From a virus: a stretch of DNA of 64,000 nt. Below, piece by piece: positions 41,538 through 49,804 of this stretch. The position numbers and the translations under genes are program-made. How positions within the stretch are numbered: position 1 is the stretch's first letter; each line of letters opens with the position of its first letter. Where the stretch lies: positions 37,611 to 101,610 of the IMG/VR virus record IMGVR_UViG_3300009194_000007. One strand, 5' to 3'. The notes beneath the pieces are model-generated. The model did not search any database, had not been told where the DNA came from, and saw only the letters and a program-made list of their open reading frames with translations.

Positions 41538-42026
41538 ATGAGCGAGATTGTAATGGGGATCGATCAATCCCTAACTTCCACTGGCATTGCCATTAAGCTG
41601 TTCAACCGTGTGTACTTCGAAGTTGTGTCCACGAAGGCCGACAAAGAAGACAACCTGCAAAAGATTAAGCGTTCTCGTGAGATTGCCGATAGGATTGTAG
41701 ACCTATGCACGATGCACGATGTGACCCGTGTGCAAATCGAGGGTCTGGGCTTCAACGCAAAAGGGAACGCGACTCGTGATCTCTCGGGACTCCAATTCAT
41801 CATCATCAGTAGCCTTCTGGATGCGGGTTTTGATACGGATTCGATTGAGTTGATCGCTCCCACGTCCCTGAAGAAGTTCGCCACCGGCAATGGCAAAGCG
41901 TCAAAGGACGATATGTTCAACGCACTGCCGGACTATGAGCGTGGTGAGATTGGTTGCTATGCGAAGTCGAAGGGTCGATTTGACCTTACCGATGCATACT
42001 TTCTTTCGACATTCAATAGGGGTTGA
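41538..42026 (+). CDS. RuvC-like Holliday junction resolvase
   Basis: 162 aa with the RNase-H-fold RuvC layout: MGIDQSLTSTGIA (catalytic D9), VQIEGLGF (Glu near 68), a helix with IAPTSLKKFATGNGKASKDDM and a final RFDLTDAYFLS (Asp near 151-154). The four acidic residues fit a metal-dependent junction resolvase. T4 uses an unrelated endonuclease VII, so this phage has a different resolvase type. It lies between the recombination genes and the primase. Confidence 0.87.
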   Translation: MSEIVMGIDQSLTSTGIAIKLFNRVYFEVVSTKADKEDNLQKIKRSREIADRIVDLCTMHDVTRVQIEGLGFNAKGNATRDLSGLQFIIISSLLDAGFDTDSIELIAPTSLKKFATGNGKASKDDMFNALPDYERGEIGCYAKSKGRFDLTDAYFLSTFNRG

Positions 42027-42052
42027 CAGCCATCCTACCGTGATGGTAAGAT
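42023..42052 (+). promoter_or_regulatory. Sigma70-type promoter for primase gene
   Basis: TTGACA and TAAGAT with an 18-base spacer, 66 bases ahead of ATG 42118. Confidence 0.6.
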
Positions 42053-42083
42053 GAATCCCTATCCACCGATTGAGGTGAATACT

Positions 42084-42094
42084 TTGTAAATACC
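42084..42094 (+). promoter_or_regulatory. T4-type late promoter motif
   Basis: TTGTAAATACC, 24-34 bases ahead of ATG 42118, so the primase gene may have both early and late promoters. Confidence 0.4.
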
Positions 42095-42117
42095 GTAACG
42101 TTTTAAAGGAGACAGAC

Positions 42118-44421
42118 ATGGCGGAACCCCAGTTCAAGATGAATCAGCGTCAGATCGCTGAAGCGTATGCTGAAGCAGGCATTGCCGTATTCCCGTGTAA
42201 CCCCAAAAACAAGTCACCGCTTGTGAAAGGGGGCTTCAAAGCAGCCACATCGGATTCGAAAACGGTATCTGAGTGGTGGAAGAAACACCCCCATGCTCTC
42301 ATCGGTTCACCTGACCCGTCCTTCGTGGTCATGGACATCGATGATTATAATCTTGATCCGGGTTCCAAATTCATTGTAAAGTCTGTCAAGAAAGAACTGT
42401 ACGAGTGCGGTCTTGTACAAAAGGACTTCCCGCATGTCACCACCATGTCTGGTGGCACTCATGTGTATTTCCGTGGTGACTCCGAGTTGACCCGGCACAT
42501 CAAATCACTCCCGCAGATTGATCTACTTGGAAATGGTGGGTATGTCATCCTCCCAGACAATACCAACTATCATTCCAATTATGAGAATCCGTGGGAGATG
42601 ATGAACAATCTCCCGACTCTTGATGTTGAACTGTTCGAGAGTCTGTGTGAGAAGCATAAGGATGTCACCAAGTCGGTCAGTGCCGCCGTGAAGCGTTATC
42701 GCAACGCCCACAAAGGCGAAGCTGCGTCCGTCAAGGTGTCTACCAAGGGCAAAGCTAAAGCCCCGTCTGCCAAGCATGAGCATCGTCGTGAAGTCAATGC
42801 AGCGAAGCGTCGTATTTCCGATATGGTAGAACAGGTCAATGTCGAAGTCGGTGACGATGCCAATGTTTCTCACGTCGATTACGATACCGATACAATCACG
42901 TTCAAGATCAAGGATGGCATCTATGCTATCTCTGAAAACGAATATGAGCGTGCCAACCCGACTGAAAAACTGCTGGATGAGAACGGTAAACTAACCATTC
43001 CCGAAGACGGCATGGACAGTGATTTCATCAACCGGACATTCCATAACCAGCAAATCCAAATGAAGCTGGTGGAACTGCTGGGTGTCACCCCGCCGACGCC
43101 CGGTGATACCAAGTCCATTCATTCCCTGTTCCCCAATCATATCGATGAAAACAAGTCGATGGGGATTCGTTGGTCACGCGATAAGAGTCATGTAATCTTC
43201 CGTGACTTCTCCAACTTCTATGCGGACCAGTACAATCAGGTCGATTACAACGTGGTCCGCATGTACGCAACCACGGCTTACAAGACCAACATCCCGCGTC
43301 TCAGTTCTGTTGAGTTCGTGGTGTGGTTCACTCGTATGCTGTGCGATGCGGGCATGATCGACATCACTCCGTACATGAAGGAATACGCTTGTGATGTCAA
43401 CGATCTTTCGAAACAGAATAAGAAGGTTGCCGAAGGTTTCTTGTATCTGGACGCGATTCGGAGCCTGTACAACGGCTATCTTGGTATCACTGCATTCTCT
43501 GACAAGTTTGCCGCTCGGTGGTGTGGAGTGTCACTTTCCACTTGTAATCGGGCAAAGACCAAGATGCAGGAGCGTCATTTCCTGAAGTATGAGGGTGAGT
43601 ACAACTGCGTTGAGAAGCGTGATGACGGATTCTTCAACACCCGTCTTTTCAGTGTCATCACCGAAGACAACTTCTATGATGAAGACGAGACTGAAACCAA
43701 AGAAGTCGAACAAGAAGTAACTACTAACCAAACCAACGAAGAGGCAAACGAAATGGATCAGTTTGACGAAGCAACTACCGCTGCTGCCACTGGCGTCAGT
43801 AATGTCGGTGCTGGGTCTGCAAACCTCGGCCCGAAAGGTATGTATCGTCGGGGCAACAACGGAGTATCAATCGTGGATAAGGAAGAAGTTGAAGGCGGGG
43901 ATTACCTCGACATGAAGACTATCGTCGGCATCACTATTGATGAAGCCGATCATGAGAAGATCAAGAACTTTTGTGAAGATTTTGATCTGAATGAGGCACC
44001 TGACAAACAGAACATGTTTGTTCCTATTCTCATTGGTGATAAGTATGATGAAGTGCCTATCCCGTCACCGAAGAACATGCTGACCTACACGGTGGGTGAT
44101 GTGACACTCGATGTCCAACCATCGGCGGCAGATGGGTTTGATTATATGGTGGTTGGGTACTTCAACTCCAACCCTCTATCTAAGCTACTTGATCAGGTCA
44201 ATGAGAAGCATGAGAACTTGATTCAGGAGGATAACTTCTGGTTTGTGATTGCCAATCAGCTATCACCCGAGGAAGCCAACGCATTGGATTTGAGTTATCT
44301 GACACTGAAATTCAACGAGTATGTTAAGGGTGGACCTAGCTTCACGAATATGTTCATCCGACACATGCAGGAACCACAAGCGGTGATGTTCATTGATGGG
44401 CAGGAGCCGATTGACGAGTAA
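42118..44421 (+). CDS. Prim-Pol (archaeo-eukaryotic type) DNA primase/polymerase
   Basis: 767 aa, AAAGGAG 9 bases upstream. Residues about 10-170 are a bifunctional primase-polymerase domain: AGIAVFPCNPKNKSPLVKGGF, SEWWKKHPHALIG, catalytic MDIDD (D73, D75), GGTHVYFRG (H115) and IDLLGNGGYVILP (D135). Residues about 330-540 include a winged-helix-like part (FAARWCGVSLSTCNRAKTKM). A low-complexity Glu/Thr linker near 550-580 leads to a C-terminal domain of unknown type. No Walker motifs, so no helicase is fused. T4 uses a TOPRIM primase, so this is a replacement. Confidence 0.85.
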   Translation: MAEPQFKMNQRQIAEAYAEAGIAVFPCNPKNKSPLVKGGFKAATSDSKTVSEWWKKHPHALIGSPDPSFVVMDIDDYNLDPGSKFIVKSVKKELYECGLVQKDFPHVTTMSGGTHVYFRGDSELTRHIKSLPQIDLLGNGGYVILPDNTNYHSNYENPWEMMNNLPTLDVELFESLCEKHKDVTKSVSAAVKRYRNAHKGEAASVKVSTKGKAKAPSAKHEHRREVNAAKRRISDMVEQVNVEVGDDANVSHVDYDTDTITFKIKDGIYAISENEYERANPTEKLLDENGKLTIPEDGMDSDFINRTFHNQQIQMKLVELLGVTPPTPGDTKSIHSLFPNHIDENKSMGIRWSRDKSHVIFRDFSNFYADQYNQVDYNVVRMYATTAYKTNIPRLSSVEFVVWFTRMLCDAGMIDITPYMKEYACDVNDLSKQNKKVAEGFLYLDAIRSLYNGYLGITAFSDKFAARWCGVSLSTCNRAKTKMQERHFLKYEGEYNCVEKRDDGFFNTRLFSVITEDNFYDEDETETKEVEQEVTTNQTNEEANEMDQFDEATTAAATGVSNVGAGSANLGPKGMYRRGNNGVSIVDKEEVEGGDYLDMKTIVGITIDEADHEKIKNFCEDFDLNEAPDKQNMFVPILIGDKYDEVPIPSPKNMLTYTVGDVTLDVQPSAADGFDYMVVGYFNSNPLSKLLDQVNEKHENLIQEDNFWFVIANQLSPEEANALDLSYLTLKFNEYVKGGPSFTNMFIRHMQEPQAVMFIDGQEPIDE

Positions 44422-44459
44422 CCACTGAGATGGGCAAGTAAGGGGATTCCTCCCACCCC

Positions 44460-44972
44460 TTACTTGCTATAAATCTTGTAGTGATTCTCCCAACGGCTTT
44501 GTTCTGTGATGACTTTCGGAATCTCAGAAAGCGGATAGGTTTCAATGACACCGATGCCTACTTGCTTGTAGCGACGAACGATATATTGCGATACCGGAAT
44601 CGCATTCTTGATAGCGACGTAATCGACAATGATGGGCAGATTGCTTTTGATCCTCGCTCTATTGGATTCAAGCACCATCTTCATGATTGCTTTTCTATAG
44701 TCCAACGGGACGTAATGCAGGTTGTAAGCCAAGATCGTCGCATACCGTGGTTCCTGCATGATCGGAAGAATCATCGGTTGAGTGTCATGCTCGAATCCCG
44801 CATACACAACGCTTGAAAGCAAGCCGATTCCAAGTGTTCTAATCTTCTTCTGTTGATAGTCTTTTGAGTGATAGATGTTCGGGTTGATAAGCCCAAGCCC
44901 GATGTCCTGAAGGTCTGCGCCGTGATAGGCTTTCAGATAATCAGGTCCACCACCAGAGTTGATCGTTGCCAT
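44460..44972 (-). CDS. Conserved-looking hypothetical protein, 170 aa
   Basis: Minus-strand gene wedged between the primase and portal genes, with a late-promoter motif 29-40 bases upstream of ATG 44972 that faces the portal's own late promoter. The protein is soluble; features include SGGGPDYLKAYHGADL, ILAYNLHYVPLDYRKAIMKM and an orderly C-terminus with KYKQVGIGVIETYPLSEIP-like strands. I recognise no family. The late promoter and location suggest a virion or packaging-related protein. Confidence 0.72.
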   Translation of the reverse strand: MATINSGGGPDYLKAYHGADLQDIGLGLINPNIYHSKDYQQKKIRTLGIGLLSSVVYAGFEHDTQPMILPIMQEPRYATILAYNLHYVPLDYRKAIMKMVLESNRARIKSNLPIIVDYVAIKNAIPVSQYIVRRYKQVGIGVIETYPLSEIPKVITEQSRWENHYKIYSK

Positions 44973-44981
44973 GGTCGTGTT

Positions 44982-44992
44982 CCTATAAATAC
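44982..44992 (+). promoter_or_regulatory. T4-type late promoter motif for portal operon
   Basis: CCTATAAATAC, 36-46 bases ahead of ATG 45028. Confidence 0.65.
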
Positions 44993-45000
44993 GTTTTGAA

Positions 45001-45012
45001 ACTATTTATAGT
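45001..45012 (-). promoter_or_regulatory. T4-type late promoter motif, divergent
   Basis: Minus strand ACTATAAATAGT, 29 bases ahead of ATG 44972. It lies 9 bases from the oppositely directed portal promoter, so both polymerases would compete for the same 30-base region. Confidence 0.6.
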
Positions 45013-45027
45013 GAAAGGGCTATTACA

Positions 45028-46563
45028 ATGGCAAATCAACTCACAGAAAGCAAATGGAATCCTGTTCAGCTAGGAGGCCGCACCGCTCAATCCGGTGGGT
45101 ATAACATCGATACGCATTCGGTGTCTTCTGGTTGGTACAATCGTTACGTTGATTCGCGGGGTAGCCGCCGTACCAAACTCCGTCGTTATGAAGAGATGGA
45201 CAAGGAAAGCGTAGAAATCTCTCGTGCGCTTGACATTATGGCGGAAGACGTATCCTCGTGTAACGCAGACGATCAGGATATCTTCAATCTGGACATTCCA
45301 GACGACTCCAAGATTCTCAAGTCTCACATCAAACTACTCGAAACGGCCAAAGACACATGGGCGTCTCGAACTCGTCTTGATCACGAACTATTTAATCGCG
45401 TTCGTGATACCCTGAAGTTCGGTGCTACGTTCTGGCATCGTCAGAAAGATGGAACCCACAAGAAACTTCGTCCCGAGCGCATCGTTGGGCATATTCGCGC
45501 CAAAGACGATGAAGAGGTTGTCACCCATTACATCTATGATCCGAATGGGGCATCTCTCGATTCTGGGCAACAAAAGACAGTTGTCACCGGCAATCGAAAG
45601 TCCTCTGAAGATTTCATTCCTATTCCTGTCGATGAGATGATCGTCTTGAAGGTCGGCGACGGACCCTATGGTAAGTCTGTTCTGGAACAGGTTTACAAGG
45701 TATGGCGTCAGATGTCGTTGGTGGAAGACGCGGTGATTATCTACCGTGTGGTTCGTGCCCCGGAACGTCGAGTCTATTACATCGATGTCGGCAACCTGCA
45801 AGGACCGAAACGGGAACAGGCAATCGAGAAACAACGTCTCCGGTTGATGCAACGCAATCTGAACAAGAACAATCAGATGTCAACCGATTACGACCCGCAT
45901 TCGACCAGTGAAGACATTTTCATTCCGACCAACTCGATGGGCAAAGGATCGCGTATCGAAACGCTTCCTGCCGGTCAGAACCTTGGTGAATTGAGTGACC
46001 TTCAATGGTTTGCTAAGAAAGTGGCTGCCGGTCTTCGGATTCCGTTTTCTATGTTGGATACATTCGGTGAACAGAACCAGCAACAGACGTTTTCTGATAT
46101 GCGAGTGGGTCAGGTGTACCAAGTAGAAATGCGTTATGTGGGGTACATTCGTCGTATTCAACGTCTGATCGCTGAGGCACTTCATAACGATTACTATGAG
46201 TTCTGTCGGTCTAGGGAAATCACGGTTCCTTTTGATGTGAATCTTGAGATCAATCCTCCGACCTCCTTTGCCAAGTACAAAGATATTGAAGTGAATCAAG
46301 CGACATTGAATGTGTTTAACAGCACACTTCAAATCGGTTCTCTGTCCAAGAAGTTTGCGCTTCAAAAGTATCTGGACTTGGACCAGGAAGATATCGCTTA
46401 TAACGAGATCGAGAAACTAAAAGAGAAGGGGCTTACTGAAGAAGAGATTAAGGCCATGGATCAAAGTGCCATTGACAACATCGTGTACGGGGATGGGCGT
46501 TTGGGCGAAAAATATGGACTCGCAGCGGCTGATCCGAATGCCGGTGGGGGCTATGGATTCTGA
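45028..46563 (+). CDS. Portal protein (gp20-like)
   Basis: 511 aa. Portal pattern: VSSGWYNRYVDSRGSRRTKLRRYEEMD, EISRALDIMAEDVSSCNADD, FGATFWHRQKDGT, the crown/clip part YGKSVLEQVYKVWRQMSLVEDAVIIYRVVRAPERRVYYIDVGNL-type segment, and the long C-terminal helix with AAGLRIPFSMLDTFGEQNQQQTFSDM. Dodecameric ring at the head vertex that receives the terminase. It starts the conserved 20-21-22-23 block; its TGA overlaps the next ATG. Confidence 0.95.
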   Translation: MANQLTESKWNPVQLGGRTAQSGGYNIDTHSVSSGWYNRYVDSRGSRRTKLRRYEEMDKESVEISRALDIMAEDVSSCNADDQDIFNLDIPDDSKILKSHIKLLETAKDTWASRTRLDHELFNRVRDTLKFGATFWHRQKDGTHKKLRPERIVGHIRAKDDEEVVTHYIYDPNGASLDSGQQKTVVTGNRKSSEDFIPIPVDEMIVLKVGDGPYGKSVLEQVYKVWRQMSLVEDAVIIYRVVRAPERRVYYIDVGNLQGPKREQAIEKQRLRLMQRNLNKNNQMSTDYDPHSTSEDIFIPTNSMGKGSRIETLPAGQNLGELSDLQWFAKKVAAGLRIPFSMLDTFGEQNQQQTFSDMRVGQVYQVEMRYVGYIRRIQRLIAEALHNDYYEFCRSREITVPFDVNLEINPPTSFAKYKDIEVNQATLNVFNSTLQIGSLSKKFALQKYLDLDQEDIAYNEIEKLKEKGLTEEEIKAMDQSAIDNIVYGDGRLGEKYGLAAADPNAGGGYGF

Positions 46564-47339
46564 TGAAACTTAAAGATGTAAGCAAATCATTTGGCAATGT
46601 TAAGAACAACATCGAGGGAAGTTTGCTTGCTGGCGGGGTGGCTGGCGCTGGTCTTACGGTAGCGTCGTTGTTTGGCCTCCCCATTCCAACGGCATTGGGC
46701 GCGGGTATTTTCGTTGGTGGACATGCCCTCGGAGCATTGATTGATCTGTATCGGAATAAGAATTTCGCCCACAACTATGATAATGCAATGCACAACATTG
46801 AGCGTCGTGAAGTCATCCAGCGGGCGGTAAAGAAAGCCCCATCTTCACTGGAGAATGTGTATCGACAGCATACCATGTTGGAACTCAAGGCTATTAGTAC
46901 CGACATCCAAAAGTATGGAAATCGTGTTGTGTCTATCATCGATTCTGAGATCAAGAGTCAATCTGACGAAGGGAAAGTATCAGAACTCAAAGAGACGAAA
47001 CGTAAGATGAACAAAGCTATGTCGAGAACGGCGCTCATCGAGTCAACTGAGATTGAACAACTCGATGAGGTTCTTGCACCTATTGTACTTGCGATTCGTC
47101 TTGGTCGAAAACTGCGTGACGATACATTGACTACAAGAAAGCTGAAGAAGTTGTTCACCCTCAAAACCGGTGAAGAGACTAAATACGAACGATACGAGCA
47201 AATGACTTCTCTGATCAGAGACTTTACCCGAGATTATCGTCGTGGGCTAATCAAGTCAGAGGAATATGTGGTCGCTATGAAAGTTCTTGGCAACGCTATT
47301 ATCGAAGACGACCCTTCAAAGATCAAAGCGATTATGTGA
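46563..47339 (+). CDS. Head-operon protein with N-terminal glycine-zipper hydrophobic segment
   Basis: 258 aa, ATG overlapping the portal stop. Residues about 19-62 are hydrophobic and Gly/Ala-rich (LLAGGVAGAGLTVASLFGL, ALGAGIFVGGHALGALIDL), long enough for two membrane passes with GxxxG spacing. The rest is a charged helical domain. Genes between portal and protease in T4-like phages encode prohead core or head-inserted proteins; a membrane-active N-terminus would suit a protein ejected with the DNA. No family recognised. The following gene has the same design. Confidence 0.72.
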   Translation: MKLKDVSKSFGNVKNNIEGSLLAGGVAGAGLTVASLFGLPIPTALGAGIFVGGHALGALIDLYRNKNFAHNYDNAMHNIERREVIQRAVKKAPSSLENVYRQHTMLELKAISTDIQKYGNRVVSIIDSEIKSQSDEGKVSELKETKRKMNKAMSRTALIESTEIEQLDEVLAPIVLAIRLGRKLRDDTLTTRKLKKLFTLKTGEETKYERYEQMTSLIRDFTRDYRRGLIKSEEYVVAMKVLGNAIIEDDPSKIKAIM

Positions 47340-47345
47340 GGAAAT

Positions 47346-47939
47346 ATGAATCAGGAAGAACTCAAGGATATGATTGACAGCATGGTAAGTGCTGAAATCA
47401 GTAAATCTGTGAAGTTGAAAACTTCGGAACCAGTGGAAGAAAGTCTTACCGCTGAACTCGTCGGTATTGGTGCAAGTATCATCGGTCTTGTAGGCGGTGT
47501 GGCTGTTGCTGGCGCGGCTGCTGTGGCTTCTGCAAATCCCCTTGTGGCTTTTGCTGCCCTTCCGGTGGGTCTGGCTGGCGCGGCTGCGGGAAGCGTTCTC
47601 CGCGACAAGATCAATGATAGTCAATTCCGTAGCAAGTTCGATGCCCTTCAGAACGCAATTGCGGAACGTGACATGATTATCAAACAAGCCGCTGATATGC
47701 GTGGAGATCAACAACAAAAAGTGGATTTCCTTAAACAGCACAAGCGTGATCTGAAGAAAGCGACTGAGAAGCAGAAGAAAGCGGCGGCTAGTCTTCGCAA
47801 GTTCGTCAATGACTCTTCTAACAGCAAGTACCTCTCTACTCTTTCGCAGAGTGAGTTCAACTATGTGAAGAAGATGATCAGCGTTGGTGAAAACGGTCTT
47901 CTGACAAATGACATTCAGCTTGCAGGCAAGGTCTACTAA
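47346..47939 (+). CDS. Head-operon protein with central glycine-zipper hydrophobic segment
   Basis: 197 aa, AGGAAA upstream. Residues about 38-84 are hydrophobic, rich in Gly and Ala (LVGIGASIIGLVGGVAVAG, FAALPVGLAGAAAGSVL), flanked by charged helices; the last 100 residues are coiled-coil-like with many Lys and Gln. Architecture parallels the 258-aa gene just before it, suggesting a functional pair. Candidate internal head or ejection protein; a role in the prohead core is equally possible. Inference only. Confidence 0.72.
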   Translation: MNQEELKDMIDSMVSAEISKSVKLKTSEPVEESLTAELVGIGASIIGLVGGVAVAGAAAVASANPLVAFAALPVGLAGAAAGSVLRDKINDSQFRSKFDALQNAIAERDMIIKQAADMRGDQQQKVDFLKQHKRDLKKATEKQKKAAASLRKFVNDSSNSKYLSTLSQSEFNYVKKMISVGENGLLTNDIQLAGKVY

Positions 47940-47951
47940 ACGGAGAACCCT

Positions 47952-48236
47952 ATGAATTTTGACGAACTCGTTCAACAGGAATATGCCGCCCTTGAAGAAT
48001 CCGCAATGCCGCTCGCACAACGCAACGTGGTATCTGATCTGAAGAAGGCTGGTTGGGATATCGAAAAACGCACTGATAACGCGGTTGTCTGTTCTGATGG
48101 CAAGCACAGTGTCAGCATCGATGCCCAAGGTAATACCAAAGTGATCAAGGAAGGTGCAGAACAAGACATCACCAAACTGATTGAAAGTGAATCTGCTGAT
48201 GATCTGTCCACCATCCTCGATACGCTTGGTGAGTGA
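47952..48236 (+). CDS. Small head-operon protein, possible prohead core component
   Basis: 94 aa, GGAG 9 bases upstream. Acidic, with LVQQEYAALEESAMPLAQR at the front, a beta-like middle (VVCSDGKHSVSIDAQGNTKVI) and an acidic tail (IESESADDLSTILDTLGE). Position corresponds to the small core genes 67/68 that precede the protease in T4, but no sequence match is claimed. Confidence 0.65.
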   Translation: MNFDELVQQEYAALEESAMPLAQRNVVSDLKKAGWDIEKRTDNAVVCSDGKHSVSIDAQGNTKVIKEGAEQDITKLIESESADDLSTILDTLGE

Positions 48237-48248
48237 TGGAGAGAATCT

Positions 48249-48866
48249 ATGATTCTAATTGAAGAGAATTTTAATGATGTGCTGGTTGAAGCATCCGGGG
48301 AGGGGAAGAAAGCCTACCTCTCCGGGGTGTTTATGGAAGCGAACAACCGCAACCGCAACGGGCGCATCTATGATCTTGAAGAGATGAAGGCTCAGGTCGA
48401 GAAGATCAATGATCAAGCCAAACAAGGTCGTTTTGTCCTTGGTGAACTCGATCATCCTAACAACCTGACCATCAAACTGGAAAACGTGTCCCATAAGATC
48501 GTGGAACTGCGCATCGAAGGCAATCAGGTTTACGGAAAAGCTGAAATCCTCGACAAGCATCCGAAAGGTGCGATCCTTCGTTCTCTGGTCGATTCCGGTA
48601 TTCAAGTCGGCGTGTCATCTCGCGGTGCTGGGAGTATGAACGAATCCACCGGGAAAGTTAGCAATTTCAATCTGATCACTGTGGACGCAGTGGCAACCCC
48701 GTCCTGTCGTTCGGCTTACCCGGAGACGATTGAGGAACAATTGAGCATGTACAAGCGCGGGGAGATCATCACCGATCTGTCTGAATCGATTGTTCATGAT
48801 CCGATTGCCCAACGGTACTTTCGGATGGAGATGAAGAAGTTCATCGAGACGTTGTACCAGAAGTAA
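48249..48866 (+). CDS. Prohead protease (gp21-like, S77 family)
   Basis: 205 aa. Catalytic features: GELDHP (H69), GVSSRG (Ser 123/124) and LITVDAVATPS, with FMEANNRNRNGRIYDLEEM near the N-terminus, all typical of T4-type prohead proteases. It processes the scaffold and head proteins before DNA packaging. Its place between portal and scaffold genes is conserved. Confidence 0.93.
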   Translation: MILIEENFNDVLVEASGEGKKAYLSGVFMEANNRNRNGRIYDLEEMKAQVEKINDQAKQGRFVLGELDHPNNLTIKLENVSHKIVELRIEGNQVYGKAEILDKHPKGAILRSLVDSGIQVGVSSRGAGSMNESTGKVSNFNLITVDAVATPSCRSAYPETIEEQLSMYKRGEIITDLSESIVHDPIAQRYFRMEMKKFIETLYQK

Positions 48867-48876
48867 AAATTTTTAG

Positions 48877-48889
48877 GTGTATAAATAAT
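48877..48889 (+). promoter_or_regulatory. T4-type late promoter motif
   Basis: GTGTATAAATAAT with an exact TATAAATA, 30-42 bases ahead of the scaffold start. Confidence 0.72.
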
Positions 48890-48918
48890 TCAAGCAAACA
48901 TTCTTTTAGGAGATGAAC

Positions 48919-49743
48919 ATGAACTTCAAAGAACTTTTTGACTCCCAAATGCTTAACGAGGAAACCAAAGCCGTTATCTCTGAAGCATTTGAACAGGCAG
49001 TCGAAGCCAAGCGCGTAGAACTCGAAGAGTCTTACGTTGCCAAACTGGATGAAGCTAAGACCGAGATTACCGGTGAAGCCTTCCAACTGATCGAATCCGC
49101 TCTGGATGAAACTCTCGAAGAACTGGCTGAAGAGATTGCTGAAGCCCGTACTCTCGACGTTCGGTATGCCAAGCAACTGAATGAGTTTAAAGAGAAGTAC
49201 GCTGAGAAGATGGAAGAGAGCGTTCAAGTCATGGTGGCTGAAAAGGTCGCTGAGGAAATGGACGAACTCAAGGAAGACATCGAAGTTGCTAAGAAGCATC
49301 AGTTTGTCTCCGAAATGTTCGAAGCATTCCGTCAGGCTTATGAAGCTAACTTCGTGGGTGAAGTTGATGAAGAAAGCCTTCGCAACCAACTCAAGGAAGC
49401 CACCGATGAACTGTCCCAGATTAAGCGTGATCGTAAGATTGCCGAACTTCTGGAAGGTGTCTCTGGCTCCAAGCGTGAAGTGGCAATGACTCTTCTGGAA
49501 AGCACTCCTACCGAGCGTCTGGAAACTCGTTTCGAAGCACTCAAGCCGATTCTGATGGCTGAGAGTAAAGAGACTGAAGGGACTGTGGTCACCGAAGGTG
49601 CGGAAGATGGCAAAGAACAACCGTCTGGTACTGTTGTGATCGAAGAGGGTGATGTTGTTGAGGAAGGTGCCAAGTCTACTGGCTCTGATGCCTACGCCCA
49701 ACGAATTGAGAAAGCACTGCGTCGTGCCGGTGTTCTCAAGTAA
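48919..49743 (+). CDS. Prohead core scaffold protein (gp22-like)
   Basis: 274 aa. ATG 48919 is preferred to ATG 48913 because TAGGAG abuts the first ATG and gives proper spacing to the second. Highly acidic, almost wholly alpha-helical/coiled-coil protein (LDETLEELAEEIAEAR, VAEEMDELKEDIEVAKKHQF, SQIKRDRKIAELLEGV) with a low-complexity acidic segment (TEGAEDGKEQ) and C-terminal RIEKALRRAGVLK. Location between protease and major capsid and composition match T4 gp22, which is cleaved and removed during maturation. Confidence 0.87.
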   Translation: MNFKELFDSQMLNEETKAVISEAFEQAVEAKRVELEESYVAKLDEAKTEITGEAFQLIESALDETLEELAEEIAEARTLDVRYAKQLNEFKEKYAEKMEESVQVMVAEKVAEEMDELKEDIEVAKKHQFVSEMFEAFRQAYEANFVGEVDEESLRNQLKEATDELSQIKRDRKIAELLEGVSGSKREVAMTLLESTPTERLETRFEALKPILMAESKETEGTVVTEGAEDGKEQPSGTVVIEEGDVVEEGAKSTGSDAYAQRIEKALRRAGVLK

Positions 49744-49762
49744 TTGAGAAAATATTCGTATC

Positions 49763-49774
49763 GAATAAATAAAG
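49763..49774 (+). promoter_or_regulatory. T4-type late promoter motif
   Basis: GAATAAATAAAG, 31-42 bases ahead of the major capsid ATG. Confidence 0.6.
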
Positions 49775-49804
49775 ATACGAAACAATTAACTAGGAGTTTT
49801 TAAG

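Noticed and set aside
47316-48164. 282-codon minus-strand frame over three head-operon genes
   Set aside because: It spans several tightly packed real genes with ribosome sites; its product is a low-complexity mirror.
48841-49785. 314-codon antisense frame over the scaffold gene
   Set aside because: Phe/Leu-rich mirror of a Glu/Lys-rich coiled-coil gene; no promoter or ribosome site.
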